From Halorientalis persicus (GTDB taxonomy: Archaea > Halobacteriota > Halobacteria > Halobacteriales > Haloarculaceae), in contig NZ_FOCX01000006.1 in NCBI RefSeq assembly GCF_900110215.1, positions 1 to 64,000 on the forward strand: a DNA stretch of 64,000 nt, read 5' to 3'. The number at the start of each line of letters is the position of its first letter. The first letter of the stretch is position 1. Positions 7,844 through 15,463 of the stretch are shown one piece after another. The translations under genes were made by a program, and so were the position numbers. The notes under the pieces are model-generated. The model saw nothing but the letters and a program-made list of their open reading frames with translations, was not told where the DNA came from and made no database searches.

Positions 7844-8535
7844 AGGAGCACGCCGAGACCGTCGGCCACGAACAGGAGGCCGAACCCGGCCAGCACGACC
7901 GCGCTCCCGCCGGCGACCAGCGGCGTGAGTCGGTCGACCCGCCGGCCAGCCGCGCGTAGCGCCGCCGGGAAGCCGACGATCCAGCAGACGATGCCGCCGA
8001 ACAGCCCGGCGAGCAAGAGTGGGCTCCCGGTCCGAACGACGACCAGTCCCGCCAGCTCCGCCCCGACGTATGGCGTCTTTTCGAGGATGTCGACGGTCCC
8101 GGGTTCCAGCAGGCCGACCCCGACGGTCAGCCAGAACGCGATCTGGTAGGGGTTGGTCAGCGCCAGGACGAACGCCTTCCGGAACCCCCGCCCCATCCCG
8201 CCCTCGGTCGTCTCGGCCGCCGAGTCGACGCTCAGTGCCTCGCGTGCGCTCGTCGCTGCGCCGACCGCGAAGTACAGCATCAGTCCGCCGCCCGCGAGGA
8301 TCATCGCCGCCCGCAGGGTCGGTGCGTTCTGGACGACGGTGACGATCCCGACCAGTGCGAGGACGAAAAAACAGGCGTCGGCGGCCATCGCGCCGAGACC
8401 AGCGGTGAAACCCGCCAGCCAGCCACGGAGGACGCTCTCCTCGGCGATGACGGCGTTCATCGGACCGGGCGGTGCCGCCAGTGCCAGGCCGAACAGGATG
8501 CCGGCACCGAGCGACGCGACTGGACTGGCCGCCAT
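7840..8535 (-). CDS. LysE/RhtB-family amino-acid exporter
   Basis: The 231-residue integral membrane protein has six likely helices. The N-terminal LysE signature is GLALAAPPGPMNAVIAEESVLRGW, followed by FTAGLGAMAADACFFVLALVG. A second half-repeat contains FRKAFVLALTNPYQIAFWLTVG. The family exports amino acids or related metabolites using the proton motive force. It lies three bases from the threonine-synthase-like gene in the same orientation, so the two may be co-transcribed, hinting at an amino-acid link. The substrate is unknown. Confidence 0.88.
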   Translation of the reverse strand: MAASPVASLGAGILFGLALAAPPGPMNAVIAEESVLRGWLAGFTAGLGAMAADACFFVLALVGIVTVVQNAPTLRAAMILAGGGLMLYFAVGAATSAREALSVDSAAETTEGGMGRGFRKAFVLALTNPYQIAFWLTVGVGLLEPGTVDILEKTPYVGAELAGLVVVRTGSPLLLAGLFGGIVCWIVGFPAALRAAGRRVDRLTPLVAGGSAVVLAGFGLLFVADGLGVLL

Positions 8536-8538
8536 CCC

Positions 8539-9729
8539 TCAGATGCCCTTGCTCACCAGGTGGTTCCGGAGGATGTCCGCCTCCGCGTTGCCCGGAAGCG
8601 TGTTGACTAGCACGACGGTGTCGTCGGAGCCGAATTCACCCCGGTCGGCCAGTTCGGCCGCGCCGCTGGCCGCGACGCCCGCCGAGGCACCCAGCTCGAC
8701 ACCCTCGGACTGGGCGATGCTGACCGCGCCTTCGAGGGCGTCGCGGTCCTCGGTGGCGACGGCCCCGCCGTCGCTCTCCCGAATCGCCGCGAGTACGTCG
8801 GTCCCACCCGCGGGATCGGGAATCTCGATGCCGCCACAGATCGTGTCCGGCGTCTCCCAGACCTCGGTGTCGTCCGCGCCGCTTTCGAACGCCTCGACGA
8901 TTGGCGCACAGCCGTCGGCCTGTGCGGCGTACATCGCAGGGATCCCGTCGACGATACCCAGGTCGGCCAGTTCCTTCGCGCCGGCGTGTGCGCCGACGAG
9001 ACCGACGCCTTCGCCGGTGGGGTAGACGACGGCGTCCGGAGCCGCCCAGTCGAGTTGCTCGGCGAGTTCGTAGGCCAGCGTCTTCTGGCCCTCCCGGCGG
9101 TAGGGTGTCCCGAAGGGAGCCAGCGAGTGCCAGCCCTCCTCGGCGACGGTCTCGCGGAAACTATCGACCGCGTCACCGTAGCGCCCGCCGACGACCTCCA
9201 TGTCGCCGCCGTGGACGTTGATCATCGCCTTGGCGTCGAAGGTCGCTCGCGAGGGGACGAACGAGTGTGAGTCCAGGCCCGCGCGAGCGGCGTAGGCGGC
9301 CGCGGCCTGCCCCTCTATCCCGGTCGTCGGCAGGGCCACGTCGTCGGCCCCGGCTTCGGCGGCCGCGGTCACCGCGACGGCCATCCCGCGGTCCGCGACG
9401 CTCCCCGTCGGATTGGCCCCCTCGTCTTTGACATAGACTTCGCCGACGCCCCACTCCTCGGCCAGATCGGGGCAGGCGACGAGCGGCGTCGCGCCCTCGT
9501 CCATCGTCACGAGCGTCTCGGCGGTGAAGGGGAGCAACTCGGCGTAGCGTGCGATCCCGTCGTACCGCCGGCCGTCGGCGATCTCGGGCGTGAACTCGAC
9601 CGCATCGAGATCGTAGCTGACGGTCAGGTGGCCGTCACACGACGGACACGGGCCGGTCGTCTCCGCGGGGTCGAACGAGTCGCCACACGCTCGGCAGGTG
9701 AGGTCCCGAACGGCCGAATTGCGGGTCAT
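8539..9729 (-). CDS. Threonine synthase-like protein lacking the PLP lysine
   Basis: This 396-residue fold-type II PLP-family protein has an N-terminal zinc ribbon (C12-x2-C15, C28-x2-C31), as in archaeal threonine synthases. The active-site motif normally written NPTGSFKDRG reads NPTGSVADRG (about residues 106-115), so the Schiff-base lysine is Ala112. The phosphate-binding region, usually S-T-G-N, is PTTGIEGQAAAAYAARAGL. It ends VVLVNTLPGNAEADILRNHLV. It may be a non-catalytic paralogue, a sensor, or an enzyme with altered chemistry. It lies directly upstream of the exporter gene. Confidence 0.8.
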   Translation of the reverse strand: MTRNSAVRDLTCRACGDSFDPAETTGPCPSCDGHLTVSYDLDAVEFTPEIADGRRYDGIARYAELLPFTAETLVTMDEGATPLVACPDLAEEWGVGEVYVKDEGANPTGSVADRGMAVAVTAAAEAGADDVALPTTGIEGQAAAAYAARAGLDSHSFVPSRATFDAKAMINVHGGDMEVVGGRYGDAVDSFRETVAEEGWHSLAPFGTPYRREGQKTLAYELAEQLDWAAPDAVVYPTGEGVGLVGAHAGAKELADLGIVDGIPAMYAAQADGCAPIVEAFESGADDTEVWETPDTICGGIEIPDPAGGTDVLAAIRESDGGAVATEDRDALEGAVSIAQSEGVELGASAGVAASGAAELADRGEFGSDDTVVLVNTLPGNAEADILRNHLVSKGI

Positions 9730-9775
9730 GCCCGCGGGTCAGGGCGCGACGGACTAAGCCCTGTCCGTTCGGCGG

Positions 9776-10099
9776 TCAGCGGTCGCGGTCGTCACCCTCG
9801 AAGACCGGGCCGGCCTCGTCCTGCTCGGCCAGTGTTTCGAGGGAGTCGGCCATCGACTCCACCGCTGCCGTCCGACGCCGGTAGGCGAACGCGAACCACT
9901 TGACGAACCGCCAGACGACGTAGAGGCCGATGATCCACGACGCGACGAGTGCGCCGAGCAGTGGCTGTTGTACGATGAGGAGACTGTACAGCACGGCGAG
10001 CATAGCGACCGTCAGAGTCGCACCGAACCCGGCGTTCGACGCGAGCATCGGCCGCCTGTTCGCACCACCGCCCGAACCGGAGGCTGTCTCAGGGCACAT
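9776..10099 (-). CDS. Small two-helix membrane protein, unknown function
   Basis: The 107-residue protein has two predicted transmembrane helices (about residues 27-45, TLTVAMLAVLYSLLIVQQPLL, and 48-68) and a charged C-terminus ending in an acidic tail. ATG 10099 is chosen because agaataacc (10123-10131, minus strand GGTTATTCT) gives a TATA-like box about 28 bases upstream, fitting a leaderless transcript. I recognise no family. It is divergent from the FAD oxidoreductase gene. Confidence 0.6.
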   Translation of the reverse strand: MCPETASGSGGGANRRPMLASNAGFGATLTVAMLAVLYSLLIVQQPLLGALVASWIIGLYVVWRFVKWFAFAYRRRTAAVESMADSLETLAEQDEAGPVFEGDDRDR

Positions 10100-10156
10100 C
10101 GACCCGAACTTGTCACTCCAAAAGAATAACCGTTGCCTTCACGACCGACCGCGCGG

Positions 10157-10164
10157 GCTTTTAG
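10157..10164 (+). promoter_or_regulatory. TATA-like box for the FAD oxidoreductase
   Basis: The sequence gcttttag is centred about 28 bases before ATG 10189, consistent with leaderless transcription. The 89-base divergent region also serves the minus-strand membrane-protein gene. Confidence 0.5.
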
Positions 10165-10188
10165 TGGTCGCCACTCCTTCCACCGGGT

Positions 10189-11442
10189 ATGACAGACGCC
10201 GTGGTCGTCGGCGGGGGACTGGCCGGACTGGTCGCGGCCCGCCACCTCGCCGACGCGGGCAGGGACGTGACGGTGCTGGAACGGCGCGACGAGGTGGGCG
10301 GCCGCGTCCGCTCGACCCACGAGGACGGGTTCGTCTTCGACCGCGGCTTTCAGGTCCTCTTTACTGCCTACCCCGCGGCCAAGCGGGAACTGGACTACGA
10401 CGCCCTCGACCTGCGATACTTCTCGGCCGGCGCGACCATCGCCAACCCAGGTCGCCGCTCGGTGCTTGCCGACCCACTCTCCAGTCCGGGCGACCTCTCC
10501 GATACGCTGTTCAACACCGACGTGACGCTGGGCGATAAGCTCCGACTCTTCAGACTCCAGCGCGAGCTGAAAGCCGCCGACGTGGGGACGCTGTTCAACC
10601 CCAACGAGCGCCAGGACGTGCGGGCCTTTCTGGACGCCAGAGGCTTCTCCGAGAAGTTCGTCGAGAACTTCGCCGCCCCCTTCTACGGCGGGATCACGCT
10701 CGACCGCTCGCTCTCGACCGACGCCGGCGTGTTTCGCTACACGTTCAAGATGCTGTCCGAGGGCAAGACGGCGGTTCCCGCCGACGGGATGGGGGCGATC
10801 ACCGAGCAACTGGCCGACCGCGCACGTGCGGCCGGCGCGGCGATCGAACTCGGGACCGCAGTGACCGATCTCGACGCGACCGCGGGTGGCGTCACCGTCG
10901 AGACCGACGACGAGACGATCAGCGCCGACGGGGCAGTCGTCGCGACCGACCCGCCGACGGCGGCGGCGTTGACGGACGTGGCGGTTCCGACCGAGACCAG
11001 CGGCTGTGTCACCCAGTACTACGGCCTCCCCGGGCACGTCGAACTGGAGACCGGCCGGAAGATCGTCCTGAACGCCCGGGACGCGGAACCCAACCAGATC
11101 GCGCCGCTCTCGGCGGTCGCGCCCGAGTACGCGCCCGACGACCGGACGCTGGTGAGCGCGACCTGGTTGGGCGAACACCCCGAGAGCGACGCGGACCTCC
11201 ACGCTCGCGGGCGCGAGGTGCTTGGCCAGTGGTACCCCGAACGGCAGTTCGACGACCTCGAACTGCTCCGGACCGACCGGATCGACGTGGCGCAGTTCGT
11301 CCAGCCGCCGGGCTTTCGTGGAGATCTCCCCGCGGTCGACGCGCCCGACGGACCCGTCGTCCTCGCGGGCGATTACACCCGCTGGTCCGCGATCCAGGGT
11401 GCACTGGAGAGCGGGCGGGTCGCCGCCCGGAAATTAGAGTAG
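10189..11442 (+). CDS. FAD-dependent amine-oxidase/phytoene-desaturase-like oxidoreductase
   Basis: This 417-residue flavoprotein opens with a Rossmann dinucleotide-binding motif (VVVGGGLAGLVAARHLADAG) followed by VTVLERRDEVGGRVRS, the GG-doublet of the amine oxidase, protoporphyrinogen oxidase and carotenoid desaturase superfamily. The C-terminal FAD-contact motif is VLAGDYTRWSAIQGALESGRVAA. The middle part (about residues 60-260) is the variable substrate domain. The substrate cannot be assigned and no carotenoid genes adjoin it. It overlaps the convergent phosphoesterase gene by nine bases. Confidence 0.85.
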   Translation: MTDAVVVGGGLAGLVAARHLADAGRDVTVLERRDEVGGRVRSTHEDGFVFDRGFQVLFTAYPAAKRELDYDALDLRYFSAGATIANPGRRSVLADPLSSPGDLSDTLFNTDVTLGDKLRLFRLQRELKAADVGTLFNPNERQDVRAFLDARGFSEKFVENFAAPFYGGITLDRSLSTDAGVFRYTFKMLSEGKTAVPADGMGAITEQLADRARAAGAAIELGTAVTDLDATAGGVTVETDDETISADGAVVATDPPTAAALTDVAVPTETSGCVTQYYGLPGHVELETGRKIVLNARDAEPNQIAPLSAVAPEYAPDDRTLVSATWLGEHPESDADLHARGREVLGQWYPERQFDDLELLRTDRIDVAQFVQPPGFRGDLPAVDAPDGPVVLAGDYTRWSAIQGALESGRVAARKLE

Positions 11443-12132
11443 GTCGCGAAACTCGCCGAGCGGCGGGAACTCCCGGATTTCCCCGGTCTCGTCGTCCCAG
11501 ACGATGGGCCGATAGCGGTCGAGGTCGCCGATCAACGGCGAGTTCGTCGTGGCGGTCCCGCCGTAGCGCCGGTTGATCGAGACGCCCTCGATCAGGTGGG
11601 AAAAAGCGGGGAGGACGAGCAGGTCCGCCCCGTCGTAGACTGCGCGGCCGTAGAGATAACAGTGCCACTTCCGCCCCTCGATGGTGATGGTGGGGTGGTC
11701 GTGGCCGACAACGTACAGGTCGGCATCCGTCGTGGGTTCGAGGTGCCCGTGACAGACGACGGCTCGGCCCTCGTCGGTCTCGACCTCGAACTCGTTGGCG
11801 GTCGGCCCGGACCAGACCACGTCGAGCATCGCGTCGTGATTGCCTGGCGTGACGATCGGCCGCGCGCCTGCGTCCCGTACCGTCTGCTCCAGTGCGGCGA
11901 CGGTCTCCTCGGCGGCGCTCGCAACGCGGTCGAACGAGTGGAGCAAATCGCCGGCGAACACGACCGTCGACGGATCGTATCGCGCACAGAGCGTGGCCAC
12001 GCGGTCGACGAGGTGGTCGCGCTCGCCGAGGGGGAGCGAGACGTTCGCCGCGGCGGCCTTCCCGACGTGGAGGTCGGCACAGACCAGTACGTCGCCGAGC
12101 AGGGCGGCTCGGTCTCGGTAGGTCACGTCCAC
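11434..12132 (-). CDS. Calcineurin-like metallophosphoesterase
   Basis: The 232-residue phosphoesterase shows all five motifs: DLHVGK (D-x-H) near residue 20, FAGDLLHSF, TPGNHDAML, VCHGHLEP and VGHDHPTI. The family uses two metal ions to cleave phosphomonoesters or phosphodiesters. This compact archaeal type is usually annotated as an SbcD-like or ICC-like phosphoesterase and is often found near helicase genes, which is not the case here. The start begins MDVTYRDRAALLGDVLVCADL. Confidence 0.85.
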   Translation of the reverse strand: MDVTYRDRAALLGDVLVCADLHVGKAAAANVSLPLGERDHLVDRVATLCARYDPSTVVFAGDLLHSFDRVASAAEETVAALEQTVRDAGARPIVTPGNHDAMLDVVWSGPTANEFEVETDEGRAVVCHGHLEPTTDADLYVVGHDHPTITIEGRKWHCYLYGRAVYDGADLLVLPAFSHLIEGVSINRRYGGTATTNSPLIGDLDRYRPIVWDDETGEIREFPPLGEFRDLL

Positions 12133-12168
12133 ACTTCCCGTCGGGTTCTGTGGTGTAAATGCCTGCCG

Positions 12169-12777
12169 TTAGCTGGCGTGTTGTTTGGCCGTGGTGTAGG
12201 CTTCGCGGACGCGCTTGAACTCGTCCTCGTCGCCGCCGTGGTCTGGGTGGACCTCCTTTGCCTTCTCGCGGTACGCGCGCTTGATGTCGTCGAGACTGGC
12301 CCCGACCGGGAGGCCGAGGACGGCGTGGGCGGCCTCCTGCGGGTCGAGTTCGCCGCCCGTGTCCTCCTCGAAACTGATCTCGGGCGTCTCGAAAGGGAGC
12401 CGCGGGCCCAGCGCCACGCCCGGTAACTCGTGTTCGACCAGCACCGGAAACGTGTCCGAGCGGTCGATGCGGTAGTACGCTCGGGCGTCGAACGTGATCG
12501 CCACGTCTCGTTTGGGCAGGTAGAAGGCGACGTGTTGCCCTTCGACGAAGTGACGTTCGGCGTACTGTTCGCCGATGGCGTCGAGGTAGTTGCGGATCTC
12601 GTCACGGCGATGGGCCTCGCCGCTGGGTTCGCGGCCGTCGACCGCGCCGCGACCGGGGAACCGAGTGACGCCCACGTAGAAGATGGCGGCGATCACGGCG
12701 CTGAGCGCGACCCCCAACAGCGCACCGTCGATGAGCCATTGTGGCAAGCCGTCGATCACCTCGGAATACACGAACAC
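12169..12777 (-). CDS. Membrane-anchored J-domain protein
   Basis: The 202-residue protein has a single N-terminal transmembrane helix (about residues 15-38), a cytoplasmic linker of about 110 residues, and a C-terminal J domain (about 145-200). The J domain contains AHAVLGLPVGASLDDIKRAYREKAKEVHPDHGG, with the HPD tripeptide needed to stimulate DnaK ATPase. The Gly/Phe and zinc-finger regions of DnaJ are missing, so this is a type III J protein that likely recruits DnaK to the membrane. Its client is unknown. Confidence 0.85.
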   Translation of the reverse strand: MFVYSEVIDGLPQWLIDGALLGVALSAVIAAIFYVGVTRFPGRGAVDGREPSGEAHRRDEIRNYLDAIGEQYAERHFVEGQHVAFYLPKRDVAITFDARAYYRIDRSDTFPVLVEHELPGVALGPRLPFETPEISFEEDTGGELDPQEAAHAVLGLPVGASLDDIKRAYREKAKEVHPDHGGDEDEFKRVREAYTTAKQHAS

Positions 12778-12813
12778 GTTAGGGGACGGTCAGTAAAGAA
12801 CCCCTCGGAGCCA

Positions 12814-13572
12814 CTAGCCGATGTAGCGCAGGTCTTCGTCTGCGGGGCCGGCCGCTGCGTTCCCTTCCATCTCCTGGATCTTGCGGACGACCTCCTCCAT
12901 CTCCTCGGCCCGGTCTTCCAGCGAACCGAAGTCGACCTCGAAGCCGACCAGTTCCTCCAGTACCGTCAGCACTGCCTGTGCACTCTTGGGGTCGACGAGG
13001 TAGCCGCTGGTCTCGCCCATCAGACAGGCCGCCTGGAAGTCGCGGCGCTCGCCCAGGCCCAGCAGCAGGCCCGAGACGCCGACGATCCCGCCGGCCGGTT
13101 CGTCCTCGCGGAACTCCACGTCCGCCGCTTCGAGGTCCTCGACGAACGCCTCGTCGGTCGCCGCGCCCAGCACGTCGTACTCCTCGATGAGTTCCCCCGT
13201 CGGGACACCACCCAGCGCGAACACGCGCTCGACGCCGAAGTCCTCGGCCACGTCGAGAATCCGGTCGGTCAGGCGATAGTGGCCCTGGTTGTCCTGTGCC
13301 TGGTGGTCACCGGTCAGCACGAGCAGGTCCTGACCTTGCTCGGTCTTGACCGCGTGGAACGAGGCGCTGGCGAGTTCCGACTCGCCATCGTCGATGCTGA
13401 CCTGCGGCGGGAAGTGCTGTGAGTAGATCCGGCGCACTTCCTCGCCGTCGAGCTCTTCGAGCAGGTGCTCGGCGGCGAGTTTCCCCACGTGACCCACGCC
13501 CGGGAGCCCCTCCACCAGCACTGGGTCCGTGAGCTCCGGGTCCGCGAGCGTCTCGATTTCGAACTCGTCCAT
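12814..13572 (-). CDS. PAC2-family proteasome-assembly-chaperone-like protein
   Basis: The 252-residue protein carries the PAC2 domain: LVEGLPGVGHVGKLAAEHLLEEL near the N-terminus, LLVLTGDHQAQDNQGHYRL, and VFALGGVPTGE. A C-terminal coiled, acidic segment contains FGSLEDRAEEMEEVVRKIQEME. Archaeal PAC2 proteins resemble eukaryotic proteasome-assembly chaperones, but their archaeal role is not firmly established. It lies immediately downstream of nop10 and aIF2-alpha, a conserved archaeal arrangement, so it belongs to the translation operon starting at L44e. Confidence 0.92.
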   Translation of the reverse strand: MDEFEIETLADPELTDPVLVEGLPGVGHVGKLAAEHLLEELDGEEVRRIYSQHFPPQVSIDDGESELASASFHAVKTEQGQDLLVLTGDHQAQDNQGHYRLTDRILDVAEDFGVERVFALGGVPTGELIEEYDVLGAATDEAFVEDLEAADVEFREDEPAGGIVGVSGLLLGLGERRDFQAACLMGETSGYLVDPKSAQAVLTVLEELVGFEVDFGSLEDRAEEMEEVVRKIQEMEGNAAAGPADEDLRYIG

Positions 13573-13577
13573 ACCCG

Positions 13578-13760
13578 CTACTCGCGGTTCCGGCGCTTAA
13601 TAGCGCGTCGATATTCACCGTACCTGTCAGTTGGATCGAACGGTGCCGGGGCGCTGTTCTCGGCGTCGGCCCCACACTCCGGACAGGTCTCGGCCAGCGT
13701 GTACACCGGCCGCTCGTGAGTCGACTCCCAGGCCGAACAGACGTGGATGTCGGATTTCAT
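13578..13760 (-). CDS. nop10: H/ACA ribonucleoprotein complex subunit Nop10
   Basis: The 60-residue protein has a zinc ribbon followed by a basic linker and helix. It joins Cbf5, L7Ae and Gar1 in archaeal H/ACA particles that pseudouridylate rRNA. The visible hallmarks are TYTLAE-like HERPVYTLAETCPECGADAE and the basic RYGEYRRAIKRR tail. C8 replaces one of the usual ribbon positions at the N-terminus (IHVCSAW). Its place between aIF2-alpha and PAC2 is typical for archaea. Confidence 0.95.
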   Translation of the reverse strand: MKSDIHVCSAWESTHERPVYTLAETCPECGADAENSAPAPFDPTDRYGEYRRAIKRRNRE

Positions 13761-13790
13761 GAAAACGGGTCGGATCGGTCGCCCGGCCGG

Positions 13791-14591
13791 CTACTCTTCG
13801 TCGGTGTTGCGCTCGCGGTGGTACTCGCCGCTGCCGCCGTGGTCGGCGACGACCGCGCTGGCGCGGTCGGCGCTCTCTTCGAGGTGGGACTCGGCGGTCT
13901 TGTAGTCGGGCGCGCGGACGCGGATGCGGTACTCCGGCGAGCCGACGTAGGTGACTTCGAGTTCGACCTCCTCCGGAATTTCTCCGTTGCCCTCGGCGGC
14001 CTGCAGGGCTTCCTTGATCACGTCGACGCCGTCGGCCGTCGGGACCGAGAGGTCCACGTAGCCGGTGACGTTGACGTAGGGCACCGAGACGTTCTCGCGG
14101 GCGGTCTGGACGATCTGCTCGATCTCCTCCTCGGAGAGGTCGGTGTCCTCCAGCGCTTCCGTTCCGTGGATGGCCGCCTGCTCGAAGCCGTCGTACATCG
14201 AGCCGAACTCCGCGAGGAACTCGTTGGCGATGGCGGCGTAGGTCTCGTCGTCCAGGTCCTCGCCGAAGGCCAGTTCCATCCAGTTGTCGGCCTTCTGCTC
14301 GTTTTTCCACTCCTGGATCTTCTCTTTGCGCTGGTGATCGTTGACGTCCTTGATCGAGAGGTCGACCTGCTGGGAACTCTCGTCGACTTCCAGCACTTTT
14401 GCGACGACGGTCTGTCCCTCGTTGACGTGGTCGCGGACGTTCTTGATCCAGCCGGAGGCGACCTCGGAGATGTGACACAGCCCGCGCTTGTCCTCGTACT
14501 CCAGCATATCGACGAACACGCCGAAGTCTTCGATCTCGTCGATCCGGCCGACGACGAGTTCGCCGGGGTCGGGCCAGCCACTGTATTTCAT
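13791..14591 (-). CDS. eif2a: Translation initiation factor aIF2 subunit alpha
   Basis: The 266-residue protein is the alpha subunit of archaeal IF2, which binds initiator tRNA with the beta and gamma subunits. Residues 10-88 form the S1-type OB domain ([21 protein letters not shown] and [13 protein letters not shown]). A helical domain follows (about 90-170), then the C-terminal alpha-beta domain that contacts gamma. It ends in a charged tail ([13 protein letters not shown]). It abuts the S27e gene and is co-transcribed with it. Confidence 0.95.
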   Translation of the reverse strand: MKYSGWPDPGELVVGRIDEIEDFGVFVDMLEYEDKRGLCHISEVASGWIKNVRDHVNEGQTVVAKVLEVDESSQQVDLSIKDVNDHQRKEKIQEWKNEQKADNWMELAFGEDLDDETYAAIANEFLAEFGSMYDGFEQAAIHGTEALEDTDLSEEEIEQIVQTARENVSVPYVNVTGYVDLSVPTADGVDVIKEALQAAEGNGEIPEEVELEVTYVGSPEYRIRVRAPDYKTAESHLEESADRASAVVADHGGSGEYHRERNTDEE

Positions 14592-14765
14592 CTATCGCGC
14601 CTCGACGGTCTCGGTGATCTCGCCCTCGATGACCGCCTCGCCGCCGGTCGGGCTGGCGAGCTGGTGGCCACACACCGCGCAGGCGACCTCCGTGGCGGCC
14701 TTGCCGAAGACGATCTGTTCGTTCTCACAGTCCGGGCACGCGACGCTGTAGAAGTTTCCTGCCAT
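14592..14765 (-). CDS. rps27e: 30S ribosomal protein S27e
   Basis: The 57-residue zinc-ribbon ribosomal protein has CPDC and CAVCGH pairs (about residues 11-14 and 30-34) and starts MAGNFYSVACPDCENEQIVF. ATG 14765 is preferred over an upstream in-frame start because it leaves the L44e gene intact and matches the known N-terminus. The start lies two bases from the L44e stop. Confidence 0.95.
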   Translation of the reverse strand: MAGNFYSVACPDCENEQIVFGKAATEVACAVCGHQLASPTGGEAVIEGEITETVEAR

Positions 14766-14767
14766 AC

Positions 14768-15052
14768 TTACTCCTGGAATTCGAGTCGGCCGGCACGCCA
14801 TCCCTCACGGAGGTGGGCCTTGCCACACTCCGAGCAGCGGTACTTCAGGTCCGTCTTCTTGGTGGGCTTGTCCCCACCGGGCACCTTCGAGAACTTACCC
14901 TTGTTCCCGATCCCGGTCCCGCGTCGCTTGCGCTGGCGGTCGTTGACCTTCTTCATGCCCGAGGAACGTCCCGAGCGGACCTTCTCGACCTCCACTTCGT
15001 GGTGTTCGTTGCAGTGCGGGCAGTACGTGTTAAATCGGCGTGGCATCTCCAT
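14768..15052 (-). CDS. rpl44e: 50S ribosomal protein L44e
   Basis: The 94-residue ribosomal protein has the L44e zinc finger: CPHC near residues 11-14 and CSECGKAH near 74-80. Between them is the basic loop [27 protein letters not shown]. It begins [20 protein letters not shown]. It is the first gene of the L44e-S27e-aIF2alpha-Nop10-PAC2 operon, which is conserved across Euryarchaeota. The minus-strand sequence GGTTTTAACG (15087-15096) is a plausible TATA box with a short leader. Confidence 0.96.
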   Translation of the reverse strand: MEMPRRFNTYCPHCNEHHEVEVEKVRSGRSSGMKKVNDRQRKRRGTGIGNKGKFSKVPGGDKPTKKTDLKYRCSECGKAHLREGWRAGRLEFQE

Positions 15053-15208
15053 AGATATCTACCTTGTCCCGTGGTTAGACAGTGCCCGTTAAAACCCGTT
15101 TGGTTTCGGTATCCGCGTGGGCCGTCGCTGGCGAGGGTGGGCCACCCGTCCACCGCCCGTTTTCTCGGCATCGAAGCGCTTAACAGCGATTCGGGCCAAT
15201 CGGCGGGC

Positions 15209-15463
15209 ATGAAACAGCTCATCATCAACGGGGACCCCGGTATCCGGAAAAACGCCGTCATCGAGTACGACGGCGAGGAGTACGTCTGTTTCGCCGTCGC
15301 ACGGCAGGGCGACTGGCACGGCCCCGACCGGGTCCAGTTGTGGTGTACCGTCGGCTCCGAGGACGAACGCGAGGACTACCAGTACCGCCGATACATCCCC
15401 AACCACCTCGACACCATGTCCGCCGACGCAGACGCCGTCACCGTCGTCGAGTCGGCCACCTAG
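15209..15463 (+). CDS. Conserved haloarchaeal protein of the HAH_0734 type
   Basis: The 84-residue soluble protein, MKQLIINGDPGIRKNAVIEY onward, is rich in beta strands and belongs to a small family I know only from haloarchaea, with no assigned function. Gcttaaca at 15177-15184 sits about 28 bases before the ATG, giving a good leaderless promoter. Its stop overlaps that of the convergent DUF2298 gene by four bases. The longer in-frame extension runs over the L44e gene and is rejected. Confidence 0.75.
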   Translation: MKQLIINGDPGIRKNAVIEYDGEEYVCFAVARQGDWHGPDRVQLWCTVGSEDEREDYQYRRYIPNHLDTMSADADAVTVVESAT

